Part shown: in pieces, positions 11,184 to 23,189 of the stretch
Layout of the letters: each line of letters starts with the position of its first letter
How positions within the stretch are numbered: position 1 is the first letter of the stretch
Assembly: GCA_003952965.2 (NCBI GenBank)
Contig: CM025849.1
Location: 7,997,243-8,061,242, forward strand
From: Morella rubra
Lineage: Eukaryota > Streptophyta > Magnoliopsida > Fagales > Myricaceae
DNA length: 64,000 bases
Direction of reading: 5' to 3'
Position numbers and translations under genes: made by a program
The notes under the pieces: model-generated
The model's database searches: none
What the model was told of the DNA's origin: nothing
What the model saw: the letters and a program-made list of their open reading frames with translations, nothing else

Positions 11184-14100
11184 ATGGTGATCGGAGGTCC
11201 GATAACGCCTGGACAGGTACGCGTTTTGAGCCCTTTCTGGCTTTCGGATGTTGCTCTCGTCTTTTGACAACTCGAGTGGTCTTTGCTGAATAATGCTCGA
11301 TACCGTATATCGTTACGGCGACGTTTTGGTTTTCACCTTTTGTGTCCTTGCGTTCTTAGGCTGTGTTTTGTTTGCACGTTCTACGTCGAAAGATGTTTTC
11401 AGCTTATGTTTCTTCTTTAGTAATACGAGTAGAAATGGTAATGGAAAGTTACTTTTTATCCTTATATTGGTTGCTTATGGATTTCAGGTGGCGTTTTTAC
11501 TTGGAATCATACCCGTAGTTGCAGCTTGGATCTATTCCGAGTTTTTGAAATCCAAGAAATATTCATCCTCTGTCAAAGTGTGAGTTGGAGAACTTTCGAA
11601 ATTGATGGAATCTTATACTCATGCTTAGACGCCAATATGCAGTTTACACCTGAAAAGAAATATGCAGGGAGGTTTTTAAGCTATATTGTTTGAGTTGAGT
11701 TTCTTGGAACCACGAGGTTCTTTTTTGGTATGCTGGTTTTGTGCGTTACGAGCATTATTCTGCAAATTCTATGTATCGATGTATGTTACCGTTCCTAGTT
11801 TGATCTTGTTTTTGTCGACTCATATGTCCTGCAAATCTTGGCTGTGTTTCATTGATGCAATTCAATGGTATTTTGTGGTGAATGCGTGCTATATGTACGT
11901 ATGAATATACCTCACATTTATGCATTCGTAATGTTTATAATTTGACATCATGTAGGATGTTGTATGTAATTCCTTTGAGAATGAAAACCACATGAAGGTA
12001 AATGATTTTTAGATAATAATTCCTTGTTGTGTATGGTGGTTCTTTTTCAACAGAAAAAAAAAAAATTGACGGAAGATGGAAGAAATTCTTTTAATTTTCT
12101 TTTACCAAATTTTTCCTCATTCAAGTTGCTCTTTCTGTTAGTAGGCACTCAGACGAGCATTTAGTAGAAGTGGAGAACGGCAGAGGTGAGGAAGATGATA
12201 AAGCTGTTTTATTTGGAGGGGGAGGTCTCCAATCATCCTCTTCTAGGGATCGAAGCTTTTTTGCTTCATTTCCTATTGTCAGGTGCTTAGAGACAGTCTC
12301 CCATTAGTAAATAGTAATTTGTCAACTTTTTGTCAATTTATACTTGTTTAAGCATATAAGGTCACATGCCTCTCTTTTACTATTCCAATTAGGTTTCTCT
12401 TAATGGACGAGTCTTTCTTGATTGACAATCGATTGACGCTTAGAGCTATGTGAGCAAATTACTTCCTTGATTGAAATTGAGCAATAGTATGTGCGCAAGT
12501 GGATAATCTTGGTTATTTCTTGTCCTTCATTATCTGTTGCAGGTCTGAATTTGGTCTTCTTATGGCATATTTTTACTTATGTGACCGTACGGATTTCTTT
12601 GATTCAGCAACAAAGGTGCTTTTATCCTGTTCTATACATCTCATTGCTTGTTTAGGGTTTCATTAGCCTTCCGCTAAGCACATGGCTGAAGAAGCACTCA
12701 TTCATAGGAATGACCATTGCAACCGCATTTTTCCGTATTTGACTCTACACTTTCTAAAAGCCACTTCAATCACTTGTTGTACCATCTTAGATATTATTTG
12801 TAACAAGTGTTAGTTGAGTATGTTGTGCCTCTCAAATGATTAGTACTAAATTATTTACGCATTGGAAGTGCTCTATGAAATTTGTAGTGGACTCTACTAT
12901 AGTATATGGAGCAGAGGGAACAACAACAGACACAACAGAAAAGGCAAAGGACTGGGGGTAAATGAAGTTACTCCTAAAAAAAAAAGGAAAAACAGATCTT
13001 GCCAACCGTCCGGTCCTGACCATAACTGAGCTCAAGGGAAATTGGCCTTCCCCTTCAATTGCCATGACTTGTCCTATCGCTTGCAGGGTTTCTACGTACT
13101 CCCCTCTTAGTTTTGAGCAGGGAACCAATTCTTATTAGGAACAACAAGCAAAACTTCCATTAATTACCTTTGACAAGTTCATTAAATTGTGAATAGGAGG
13201 TTAGCTGAATGGACTGGATCTATGATTTGTAAATTTTGTGGCTGCTGATTGGTTTTCTTGCTCACCATCATCTGTACGTGCAGAGTTACAATCGGGATCT
13301 TTTCTGGTTTCTCTACTTCCTTCTCATCATAGCTTGGGGTATACCGTCTTTAAAGATACATCAGTATCAGTCATCATTCACAGGGAAATCCATACTTTAT
13401 TTAAATAGGCATCAAACTGAAGAGTGGAAAGGTTGGATGCAGGTTAGTCGCCTCTTTCAAATCAGGTACCTTTTTGTTGAAAGGTTCTTTTTAAAGATAT
13501 TTAAATTTATATAGGGTGAAAGATTTAAGTATGCAATATTTAGAGTGGTATTCTTTGCATGTTGGTTTGGTCATGCATGTCCAACATAAAATCATTAAGC
13601 AACTGCTGCAAAATGCGGTGAAACACGCGTTCATCATCACAGTCCATCTTTGTTTGATAACATAAGCAATACTTATGTACTGGGGTTCTTCAGGCTTTAT
13701 GTGATTGTATGTTCTTATCGTTGAATCATCATGGATGGTCTTAACTTTCTTCTTCTATCTTGCAGGTGCTTTTTCTGATGTACCATTACTTTGTTGCGAC
13801 TGAAATCTATAATTATGTTCGAGTATGCCTCGCTGCATATGTGTGGATGACAGGATTTGGGAACTTTACATATTATTATGTCCACAAGGATTTCAGCCCT
13901 TCAAGATTTGCACAGGTTTTCAGTCCCCTAAAAGTCTAATCGCTGAGCTCTACCAAAACATTAGTTTGCTTCCAATTGAATACATCTTTCTTCTTTTGGA
14001 GCAGACTATGTGGAGGCTTAATTTCTTGGTATTATTCTCCTGCATTGTCCTTGACAACAGTTACATGGTATACTACATTTGCCCCATGCATACCCTTTTC

Positions 14101-15692
14101 ACCCTCATCATATATGGGGCACTTGGTTTTCTGAGCAAGTACAACGAGATTGGGTGGGTCCTTGCTGTGAAAATCATTTCTTGCTTCTTGCTAGTTATCA
14201 TAGTATGGGAAGTACCTGGGGTGTTTGACTTGGTTTGGAGGCCACTTACATTCCTTCTTGGTTAGTAACTCGTCAGAGAGTCAGATTCCCTTCTCTAATA
14301 TATTGCAGGTCATACTGACCCAAAGTCCTTAAATCATCGCAGGTTACACTGACCCAAATCCTTCCAGATCACATCTGTCTTTTATGCATGAGTGGCATTT
14401 CCGTTCAGGCCTCGATCGCTACATATGGATTATTGGAATGATATATGCTTATTATCATCCAACTGTAAGTTCTTATGCATTGATGTGCAGCTCTTTTATT
14501 TTATATCTTCTCCCCCACCCCCAACAAACCCGCCTCATGGTCTCCCAAAAGAAATGGCTAGTAAATCAGCATGAATTATTGTAGGTTGAAAGGTGGTTAG
14601 AAAAGCTGGAAGAAATTGAAGCAAAGCGCAGACGATCAATAAAAATGGCAGTTGCACTTGCATCTCTAATGGTATTTAACGTTTTGCTGTTGAAGAAATC
14701 CTGCTTCCTGAGTTTCCAACTCTCATGCAAACACTTCGGATTTCTAGGTGGGATATGCGTGGTTCAAATGTGTATACAAGCTAGACAAGATTACTTACAA
14801 CAAATACCATCCATATACCTCATGGATTCCGATAACGTATGGGCATCTTAGTTCAATATGTTACATTTCATTCTATTCAAAATGTTTCGCCAGTTAGTGA
14901 TGTAACATCTCATTCTTGTTTGCTCAGGGCCTACATATGTTTGCGGAATGTCACCCAACATTTTCGTATCTACAGTTTGACATTCTTTGCGTAAGTGACA
15001 TCTACTCTAACCCTGTTTACTCTTGGTTTACTCTTGCTGCCACATCTTCTTGCGAAGCCGCATCAGATGTTATCTTTGACTAATATTTGTGTTCTGTCCT
15101 AGATGGCTTGGAAAGATTACTCTAGAGACCTACATCTCACAAATTCATATCTGGTTAAGGTACAGTTTCTGTAGAAGACATTATTGGCAACATTCATTGC
15201 TGGGGCAGGCCTTTTCCCTGTAGTTTGTCTTTTAGTACTTTGGTTTGTCTTTGTGTAAGGGAAAATTACATGTTATACATATTCACATATGTACATTACC
15301 CAGACATTCATAGGCTTAGTTATGTATGGATAGTATTTTGTAATTATTCGCAATGGATTTGCAGATCGGGTGTTCCAGATGCTCAGCCGAGATTGTTGCT
15401 TTCTCTGATCCCAGACTACCCATTACTAAATTTTTTGCTCACTACTTCCATCTACATTGCAGTAAGTAAATGACGTTCTACTCTAGATTTTATCTGGTCT
15501 TAACTGAAACTTCAACCTTTTGAGTCCCTGCAGATTTCTCACAGGCTCTTTGAACTGTCAAATGTACTAAAAACCGCATTTGTGCCCTATAAAGACAATC
15601 AGCGGATTATCTACAACATGCTTACAGCAGTAGCAGTCTCAATTGTTTTGTACTCCTTGTCTTGGGTACTCTGCCGAATCCCTTGGACATAG
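11184..15692 (+). CDS. RWA: REDUCED WALL ACETYLATION protein (Cas1-type O-acetyltransferase), gene 2
   Basis: Tandem paralogue of the gene at 4609-9219, with the same product family and Golgi wall-acetylation role. The 15 coding exons are 11184-11216, 11488-11579, 12145-12282, 12393-12449, 12543-12615, 13284-13442, 13766-13915, 14005-14260, 14343-14464, 14585-14671, 14748-14836, 14928-14990, 15103-15159, 15365-15461 and 15534-15692, giving 543 aa. Every exon has exactly the same length as its counterpart in gene 1, while introns differ in length and sequence, so both copies look functional and under constraint. The core [12 protein letters not shown] and [11 protein letters not shown] motifs are intact. 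The stop TAG is the last codon of exon 15 and abuts a GTAAG donor, so an intron follows in the 3' UTR (acceptor near 15803). Exon 9 has a duplicated acceptor region described in the findings. Confidence 0.93.
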
Positions 15693-16892
15693 GTAAGACC
15701 TGCTGTGGTTAAATAGTTTGAGCTAGATCAGCTGAATGTAATCGAATGGTCATAGATTCGATCTGAGGTCTGTGATATTGCTGATAATCTTATACTGCAC
15801 AGGTTTAAGCATTCGAATATTTAAATATGTCACAAAAAGCCGCTGGATTATGTGAAAGTTCTGTGAATGCATTGGAGGAAATAAAGTTCCACCACAAGAG
15901 ATGTCGTCTCCACGACTGAAACCAATTGAGAGATTGATGCTTCTGCAGCTAGTCATAAGGTTTATTTAGGGAAGATCTTGCTGTTAGAAATGGATTTCCG
16001 GAAATTCTCTGTACAGGAACAGTTGGGTAATGCATATTAACCTCCGCAGAGTTGTTTCCATTATGTTTCAACATTATTAGCGTAGACTGTAGTGAAATGA
16101 GTACAAGTGGCAACATTCCATTGGGTCAAATGTGGGACACACCCTTGCCCAACGGGATGCCACTAGATTACACCACGGGATAGGTCCCCTTGCTATGTTA
16201 CCTTCGGCACTTTTGTTTCGCGATCACTTGTATAAGCCTCCATGAGGAGTTACTCTTGATCATGAATAAAACCTTCATTGCGTAGGGACAAAAAAAAAAA
16301 AAACTGTTTTCAGTAGATCATTTTATGCTGTCAAAAGCTTTCAATGCCTACCTTTATAGGCTTGAAGCAGTGTAACTGCTAATCTACTTTACATTGAGGC
16401 GGCTTCTGGTTTAATGTGTCTCACTTCCTATTCATTTTTGGAATATCAGATCAGAACCACCCATGTAAGAGCTGGCTTTCCCCATCACATGGGGCGGGCC
16501 ATCACCATCCAAAAACTGAATTGTGTTGAAAATTCTATGAGATCATAAATAAAATATCATCAGTTCAAAGTCTCAATTGCTATTGATGTTCGATATTTTG
16601 TCCCCTCCCACAGATTTTCCTAAGAGGCTTTCTCCAAAATATCATCAGTTCAAAGTCCTAAGAGGCTTTCTCCAAAATTTCCTAGACATCAGATTCCATC
16701 CTACAGTCAAACACCAGCAATACATTTCCCTCCGGAAATATGGTCTTCATGCAAAGTTATGAAAAACAAAGAAAACTGATACACAATTATTAGAGCTATT
16801 TTTGAACACCATAGGGGAATTAAATTCCGAGCAAGCAGAAGCCACAGCAACATCACAGCTTTCCTTCCATTTGCGATGTAGCAGTGAGTCCA
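15693..16892. other. RWA gene 2 3' region and intergenic
   Basis: Holds the 3' UTR of RWA gene 2, a poly-A-tailed segment ending at 16303, and a local direct repeat (AAAATATCATCAGTTCAAAGT near 16551 and 16635, with CCTAAGAGGCTTTCTCCAAAA near 16619 and 16657). No further gene is seen. Confidence 0.45.
16130..16303 (+). repeat. Possible retroposon 3' end with a poly-A tail
   Basis: A GATCATGAATAAAACC polyadenylation-like signal is followed within about 30 bp by 14 consecutive A at 16290-16303. This arrangement is typical of a LINE or SINE 3' end or a retrocopy. No reading frame or target duplication supports it, so it could instead be the genuine 3' end of RWA gene 2 with an A-tract. Confidence 0.3.
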
Positions 16893-19255
16893 TCAGAATA
16901 TGTGCACCATGTCATAGGCAAATCTTAGAATGTCAAGGAAAGAACGCAACTAGGAAATCAACATTCTAGAGAAAAATGGTTCAGCAGGAGTAAAGAGCTT
17001 GAACTACTATATTTGTGTCCAAGAATATTTCGATTGGACAAGTTTCAGCAAGATATTAGTCCTGCCAATATGGTTCCCTTATAGCAGAGAAAAGAAAAGA
17101 AAAAAAGAGATTCCAGATAATTAGGTAAAATGTTAGACATCATGGGGTAAGGATTCCATCTTAAGATGTTATAAGGAGAGGTGAGGATTTAAAAAAAATA
17201 AATCCAAGGGCCTGAATTTGACCACTTCATTAATGAGATGAGACAGAACTTAACTCAGCCATTAGATTTATTTTTTTAAAATCCTGACCCTCCTTATAAC
17301 ATCTTAGGATAGAATCCAGACCCGACATCATGAGCTGGGTGCTTGCAAGAGAAGCTTGCTCATGCTTAGGGGGCAACAAAGGAGAAATTCCCTCGTAAAT
17401 AACCTTTTGGCACGCTGACTTGAGGCAAACATATTGTTTGTTGTTAAAATCAGGTAGTCAGAGAGGAAAGATAGCACCAGAAAAAAAAATTGTTCGCCCA
17501 TAGAAGATTAAGCACTAAACGATTCTATCTTATAGTCTCTTCATTAATATCATGTCCTAGGAAGTGGAATAAAGTACCTATCATCCATGATTTTTGCCAT
17601 TACTAAGAAGTGTCTCAATGTAGAGAAAGGATACGTCCAGAATAGCACGAATGACTGCAAAATAAAAGAAGAGGTAGAAAATATTATTAAGATGCTAAAA
17701 GTTGGAAATATAGTGCAATGTTGGCAAGTTGAACACAAATAAAAAGCATTTCATAATTAAATGCAAATGTGCAAATTACTTTGACCAACAAAATCTTACA
17801 AAGGCCATTCTTTCTTCATTGGCATTATTGGTGTCTTATCCGTGATAAAATCTTTAGAGTAATGAGAAATTTTCATCAATCCCCAGCAACAAAATGTACT
17901 TCCCTTCAATAAATATTTTAGGCTGTGCCATGGAAACACAAAAGCTCTTTCTGACAAACTAAATCTCAAAGGCATTGTTCAAGCAAGAGGTTTTACCCGA
18001 ACAGATTAATTTATAACCAACATCAGTAATTTCCATGAGGCTAACATCACTAACTTGAAGTTGCAAAAAGAAAAGGAAATTATCAATAGAGAACATATTA
18101 TCCAGATGATAGCCTGCAAGATTATATGCTTAGAAGAGAACTCAACAAATATCTCAAGATGTTCCCAATTTGTGCTAATTAACAAGAAAGATGAAGCATT
18201 TACAGACAATCCATTATAGGTTCTAAGTCAATTGCAGAAAAAACTAGATTCATCTTCATTGAGGCCCAACCAGTTCGCAACATGCCTTCGTGGATAGAAA
18301 ATATGTAAAAAATGACATAAACAAAACAAAGCAGGAACTATGACTCCTTAAAGTACAATGATCACAATTCTCAAACAAGAAAACAAATGCCATGGTAGAG
18401 GTGAACCATATGCAAACAGGTCAGAAAGAGACAAAAAAATAGAAACGATGGACAACGGGTCCTACCATAAGCCCGCCAAAAAATCCCTCAATTACAACCC
18501 GGTTCCAGCTATCGAAGTACGAATGAATTGAAAACCCTGCCTTTGCTATTAGCCCAGCAGAAGTGATTGCCATGACGAGGAAATAAAAGATAAACCCAGT
18601 CAAGCTTGTGAATCCCAAAATTCCAGCAATGACCCCTCCAATGATAGACAGAAAAGTCCGGCTGCAGAAAAAGCTAAAAGCTTAGGTACTACCTAAAAGC
18701 ACAATACATAAAAAAGACTCTGTGTCATATTTTGTTGCATTATCCAGCATTCTATGGCACCAAAGTCAAATAAGTTCAGGTATATTAAACAATCCATGTA
18801 TCGTTTAGGGTTGCCTATGATGCTGTATGTTGACCTACCTGAAAGGTAATTTTGAACTTGTCGGACATCACAAAAAAATACACTAATGCATTAATGAACA
18901 CAAGTTGCAATGGTATGAAAAGCCTTCAGGGATTTAAGTAACTTAAATAACCCAGAAATACCAAATAAGGCATTTGCTTTCCATCTCTCTTTCTCTGCCA
19001 TAGTAATACACAAGAACTCCCCCACCCCTGTAATATATGGTCTGAGGGAACGGCGGATGGTGTCTTCCATAGTTACCTAAACTATGAAGCATATGGCAAT
19101 TAGAGTAGCTCCATGAGCTAATAGGTTGTCAAAACAAACCTGTAATATATAGTCTTCATGTTACTTTGCAGCTTCTCAGCATTGAAGGTTGGAATATCAT
19201 TCATAGGATCATTTGATTTCTTTTCCATTGCACTGGAATCACTATGTCCCCCCAT
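16893..19255 (-). CDS. EMC6: ER membrane protein complex subunit 6, copy 1 (complete)
   Basis: EMC6 is a small three-helix membrane subunit of the EMC, which inserts and folds membrane proteins at the ER. Coding exons on the minus strand are 19255-19140 (start MGGHSDSS), 18661-18466, 17654-17635 and 16923-16893. They total 363 nt, or 120 aa, the normal plant length. The joined reading passes through YYSRTFLSIIGG, GFTSLTGFIFYFLVM, FDSWNRVVIEGFFGGLM, SFVLFWT and FAYDMVHIF, which match the plant family end to end. The third coding exon is a 20-nt microexon (SFVLFW plus two bases). The ATG exon begins at an acceptor at 19265, so the leader is spliced, with a 5' non-coding exon near 20288-20345. 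The gene is divergent with the PPR gene. The last intron carries a MITE. Confidence 0.92.
17145..17333. mobile_element. Foldback MITE, 189 bp, in the last EMC6 intron, TSD GACATCATG
   Basis: The two halves form a hairpin: AAGATGTTATAAGGAG on the left recurs as its reverse complement CTCCTTATAACATCTT on the right, and the similarity covers about 60 bp per arm. The 9-bp direct repeat GACATCATG flanks it (17136-17144 and 17334-17342). It is non-coding. The 9-bp duplication points to the Mutator superfamily. Confidence 0.82.
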
Positions 19256-20344
19256 ACCTTCCAGTCTGCAATATGATAAAAATTCCTGATAACAGAGAGA
19301 CAAAAATAAATGGGCTATTTGTGCTTATATAAAAACCTTCAACCAACTTTTGAGGATTCTTAATACAGTACTGAAGTAACTAAGAATGGTCTATAAGGCT
19401 CGCAGTCATAACAGAAGACCTTAATAGTCATGAAGAACTCGTAACTACACATAAACGAAAAAGTTTTTCTTTTTTTTTTCATTTTTTTTAATGAAAGATG
19501 ACATTACCTCCTAGCTTTATTGATAGTTCTCATTTGTGTTGGAAGAATACTGTAGTTACATCACAAGAGTCGCCTTATCCATAATTAACAACAAAATCAA
19601 ACAGTAAATAGATTTGATGTTAAATCTTCAAAAGGAGACAGAGAAGAGCGCAAATATTAACACATCCTAGGTTGCAGCATGTTTCAAAGATGTACTAGAA
19701 AACCATATTCTTTATGATCATCATTTTGGATTAAGTGGGAAATCCAAGTCTTTTTTGTTTAAATAGATGAACAGTACCTAACCAGCTAACCTGGGGTGTT
19801 CATATTGATTGTAATCCATCACCCTAATTAGCCCAGTTTTATGCTGCCCATGCACTATTTAACATGCCAAAACACTAGACAGAACCCAAAAGGAAAAACT
19901 CTACTTAGCCCACTCCCATTTAATCCTCACTTGAATGCTACAGTCCCAAAACCACTTCCCAATATACATCCTCCACAACTATTGAATTAATCCCAGCCAA
20001 ACAGGTATTGATTCAAAATACCCAAAACCTCAAATTTCTCAGCTTTATTTAAGTAATTCTTTCACACATATTTCAAGGACGACAAGATCACCAGCATTTT
20101 AGCTTTACAATGACTCAAACGACCAACTAAAGAATACACAAACTACAAGTAAACGAGTTTGATACATAACAGCGAATGCTATCAGATCTGTGAATTGAGA
20201 AAGTGTTCCAAAACGAAATAATTCATCAAGAACAACGATTATTCAGCGTCAACAACAGAGATAGAAGACGAAAACCAAAACATGTACCTTTACGGTGACT
20301 GGAGATCGGAGACCGAATCACTTTCTGGGCTCTTGAGCGACAGG

Positions 20345-20606
20345 ACTTATTGTCTGGACTTCGATATATGTTTTCACTTCAATAGTTCAATTTGCATTTT
20401 CATAGCTGAGTCTTTCTAAAATTACATTAAAACCCCTTGACGTTTTAAAACTATACTAACAACCCGTATTCCTTTCCGTGTTGACGGCGTTAATTCGTAA
20501 CCTTTAATTTCCAGTTATACCCTTAGATCTTCGTTGTCCTCAATAGCTCAATGCCTTTCTCCTGAAACCCTAAAAGCCTTTTATTGATTCCTCAGATCTT
20601 AATATC
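20345..20606. promoter_or_regulatory. Bidirectional EMC6/PPR promoter region
   Basis: EMC6 reads left and the PPR gene reads right from this short interval. An AAACCCTAA telo-box lies at about 20566-20574, and a second in inverse orientation (TAGGGTTTA) near 20750. Such boxes are common in promoters of plant housekeeping genes and genes for translation or organelle function. No clear TATA box is visible. Confidence 0.5.
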
Positions 20607-20752
20607 ATGCAGGACGTTCAGGTACGTTCCAAGCCAAAAAGGCACAAAAAAAAAAATTATGTTTTTTATTTCTTTGTTACATAATTCTATGGTTTTTTTT
20701 TTCCTGTCAAATTTAGGTCATTGAATTCAAGAACTTGATTCAGCGAAGCTAG
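20607..20752 (+). other. Upstream ORF in the PPR leader, interrupted by an intron
   Basis: ATG at 20607 reads MQDVQ up to a GTACG donor at 20622. With an acceptor at 20716 (ATTTAG), the frame continues VIEFKNLIQRS and stops at TAG 20750-20752, only 24 bp before the PPR start. The 16-codon uORF depends on that splice. The same arrangement exists at 35919-36064 in the second copy. Confidence 0.5.
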
Positions 20753-20776
20753 GGTTTAGGTTTTGGTTCTTTTATA

Positions 20777-22771
20777 ATGTACTTAAAAGAGGGGTGTTCC
20801 TTATTGTTGAAAGTACACAAGCCTTCAATCCCATTTGTGCTAAACACAAGCCCAATTCTCAATCCCCCTAAACCCCAAGCTGAACAAAAACAGTGTCTTC
20901 TCAGAGAAAGCGACGTCGTAACCAGATTGAAATGCGAGGGTGACATCGTTTCGGCCTTGGAGTACTTCAAGTCCATTGCCAATTCAGGTGCCTTCAAGCA
21001 CACCCCATTAACGTACGAAACCATGATCGAGAAACTCGGACAGGAAAAGAATCAAACCGATGCTGTGCAATATTTATTGCACCAAATGAAGTTGGACGGA
21101 ATTGGTTGCTCCGAGGACTTGTTTGTGAGTGTGATAAAAGCTTATCGGCGAGCTGGGTTGGCCGAGCAAGCCTTGAAAACGTTTTATAGGATAAGGGAAT
21201 TCAGGTGCGAACCGACTGTGAAAATTTACAATCATGTGTTGGATTCCTTGCTTAGTGAGAACAGGTTTCGGATGATTAATCCAATATATAGTAACATGAA
21301 GAGAGATGGAATGGAGCCAAATGTGTTTACATACAACATTCTTCTGAAGGCATTGTGTAAGAATGATAGGGTCGATGGTGCATGCAAGTTGCTCGAGGAA
21401 ATGTCAAAAAAGGGGTGCTCTCCAGATGCAGTGAGCTATACGACCATAGTGTCAGCATTGTGTGTGGCTGGTAAGGTGGAAGAAGCAAGGGAGCTCATAA
21501 GGAGGTTTGAACCCGTTGTGTCAATTTATAATGCTTTGATAAGTGGGCTATGCAGAGAATACAAGTTTGAGGAGGTTTTCAAGTTGTTAGTCGAGATGTT
21601 GGACAAAGGGATTGATCCTAATGTTATCACCTACTCAGCGGTGATTAGTTCTCTCTGTGATGTGGCAAAGGTTGAGTTGGCTCTTGCTGTGTTGGCCCAG
21701 ATGTTTAGCAGAGGATGTAGTCCCAATATTTACACATTTACTTCCTTAACAAAGGGGTATTTCTATAGAGCCAGACAGTGCGAAGGTATTGAAATGTGGA
21801 ACCGAATGATTACAGAAGGATTTGTACCCAATGTTGCTGCATACAATAACCTAATACGTGGTCTTTGCTCCTGTGGAAATATGAGTAAATCTGTAACTGT
21901 TTGCGATGAAATGGAGGGAAATGGCTGTTCTCCAAATGTGATTACATATAGCACTCTCATTGATGGCTTTGCAAAAGCAGGGAACTTGGTTGGTGCATCT
22001 GTGACATGGAACAAGATGATTACTCGGGGTTGTCATCCTAATGTTGTGGCATATACCTGCATGGTGGATGTCCTTTCTAGGAATTCTATGTTTAACCAGG
22101 CTCATTGTCTGATAGAGAATATGATTACTGAAGCTTGTCCCCCAAATACGGTTACATTTAATGCTTTTATCAAAGGCTTATGTGGCAATGGAAGACTAGA
22201 CTGGGCTCTAAGTGTGCTTGATCAGATGGAGAGATATGGGTGTTTTCCTAACATCACAACTTATAATGAGCTATTGGATGGTCTTTTTAAGGGAAAGAGA
22301 TTCAGAGAGGCTTTTGGACTTGTTAGGGAGCTAAAAGCAAAGAAGATTGGGCTGAATTTAGTTACTTGTAATACCCTTATGTGTGGGTTTTGTCATGCTG
22401 GTATGCCTCAGGACACTTTGCAGCTTTTTGGGAAAATGCTGGTTGGAGGAATAAAGCCTGATGCCATCTCATATAATGTAATAATTTATGCCTACTGTAA
22501 GCAGGGGAAGGTTAAATCTGCTATCCAACTTTTTGACAGAAAGAGTGCAGCAGAAGAGTGGCACCCGGACATAGTAGGATACACTACTCTTATATGGGGG
22601 ATCTCTAGTTGGATAGGTGATGAAGAAGCCAATTTTTATCTTCAGAAGATGGTAAATGAAGGGATCTACCCCAACCTCACCACCTGGAACATATTAGTCC
22701 ACTGTTTATTTAGCAACTTAAGTCACATAGAGCCGATCCACATTCTTGATGATATCCTGGGTGACGGATAA
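20777..22771 (+). CDS. P-class pentatricopeptide repeat protein, copy 1
   Basis: The 664-aa protein is encoded in one exon, as is usual for PPR genes. The N-terminal start (MYLKEGCSLLLK) and overall register resemble the Arabidopsis At3g48810 type. From about residue 140 to the C-terminus there is a tandem run of 35-residue helix-turn-helix units with typical P-motif signatures such as VFTYNILLKALCKNDRVDGA, AVSYTTIVSALCVAGKVEEA, VITYSTLIDGFAKAGN and AISYNVIIYAYCKQGKVKSA, more than a dozen in all. No E, DYW, SMR or kinase extension is present, so it belongs to the P subclass. These bind organellar RNA and act in stability, splicing or translation. The N-terminus could be an organelle-targeting region, but I cannot say which organelle. 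It is divergent with EMC6. Confidence 0.92.
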   Translation: MYLKEGCSLLLKVHKPSIPFVLNTSPILNPPKPQAEQKQCLLRESDVVTRLKCEGDIVSALEYFKSIANSGAFKHTPLTYETMIEKLGQEKNQTDAVQYLLHQMKLDGIGCSEDLFVSVIKAYRRAGLAEQALKTFYRIREFRCEPTVKIYNHVLDSLLSENRFRMINPIYSNMKRDGMEPNVFTYNILLKALCKNDRVDGACKLLEEMSKKGCSPDAVSYTTIVSALCVAGKVEEARELIRRFEPVVSIYNALISGLCREYKFEEVFKLLVEMLDKGIDPNVITYSAVISSLCDVAKVELALAVLAQMFSRGCSPNIYTFTSLTKGYFYRARQCEGIEMWNRMITEGFVPNVAAYNNLIRGLCSCGNMSKSVTVCDEMEGNGCSPNVITYSTLIDGFAKAGNLVGASVTWNKMITRGCHPNVVAYTCMVDVLSRNSMFNQAHCLIENMITEACPPNTVTFNAFIKGLCGNGRLDWALSVLDQMERYGCFPNITTYNELLDGLFKGKRFREAFGLVRELKAKKIGLNLVTCNTLMCGFCHAGMPQDTLQLFGKMLVGGIKPDAISYNVIIYAYCKQGKVKSAIQLFDRKSAAEEWHPDIVGYTTLIWGISSWIGDEEANFYLQKMVNEGIYPNLTTWNILVHCLFSNLSHIEPIHILDDILGDG

Positions 22772-23189
22772 AAAACACAAATTTGGTGTTTTTTCTGAAA
22801 GTGAATATTACAGGCCAAAACATCACTCAAATGAAACAGATGTTCAAAATGACTGAATAGACGTATTGTTGTTGATCTTCTTGGACCTATTTTAGATCCT
22901 ACCAGCATCCATTGGACAACTAGAGAGGCACAGGCAGTTGAGAGTCTTCACTCTCCGTGTGTGGTTTTGATAATGTCAAAATGTCAAGCACTCATCCTCT
23001 AATGACTGGTAATCGTGTTTTTTCTCTCTCCCATGGCCTTTTGTTGGGTTGAGCAGAATTGAAGATACGTTGGGGGAGGGGGGGGGGGTTGTTGCATTTG
23101 CACGTACACCTTGAATCTTGAAGGAATTGTGGAGAAACCAATTCCATCTTTACCAGTTTGCCCATTAGAGAAAATTTCAGCAGTTCAAC
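22772..23189 (+). other. PPR 3' region with a G homopolymer
   Basis: Contains the 3' UTR of the PPR gene and a GGGGGAGGGGGGGGGGGG run near 23072-23088. The equivalent run in the second copy is 25 uninterrupted G. No further gene is seen. Confidence 0.5.
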
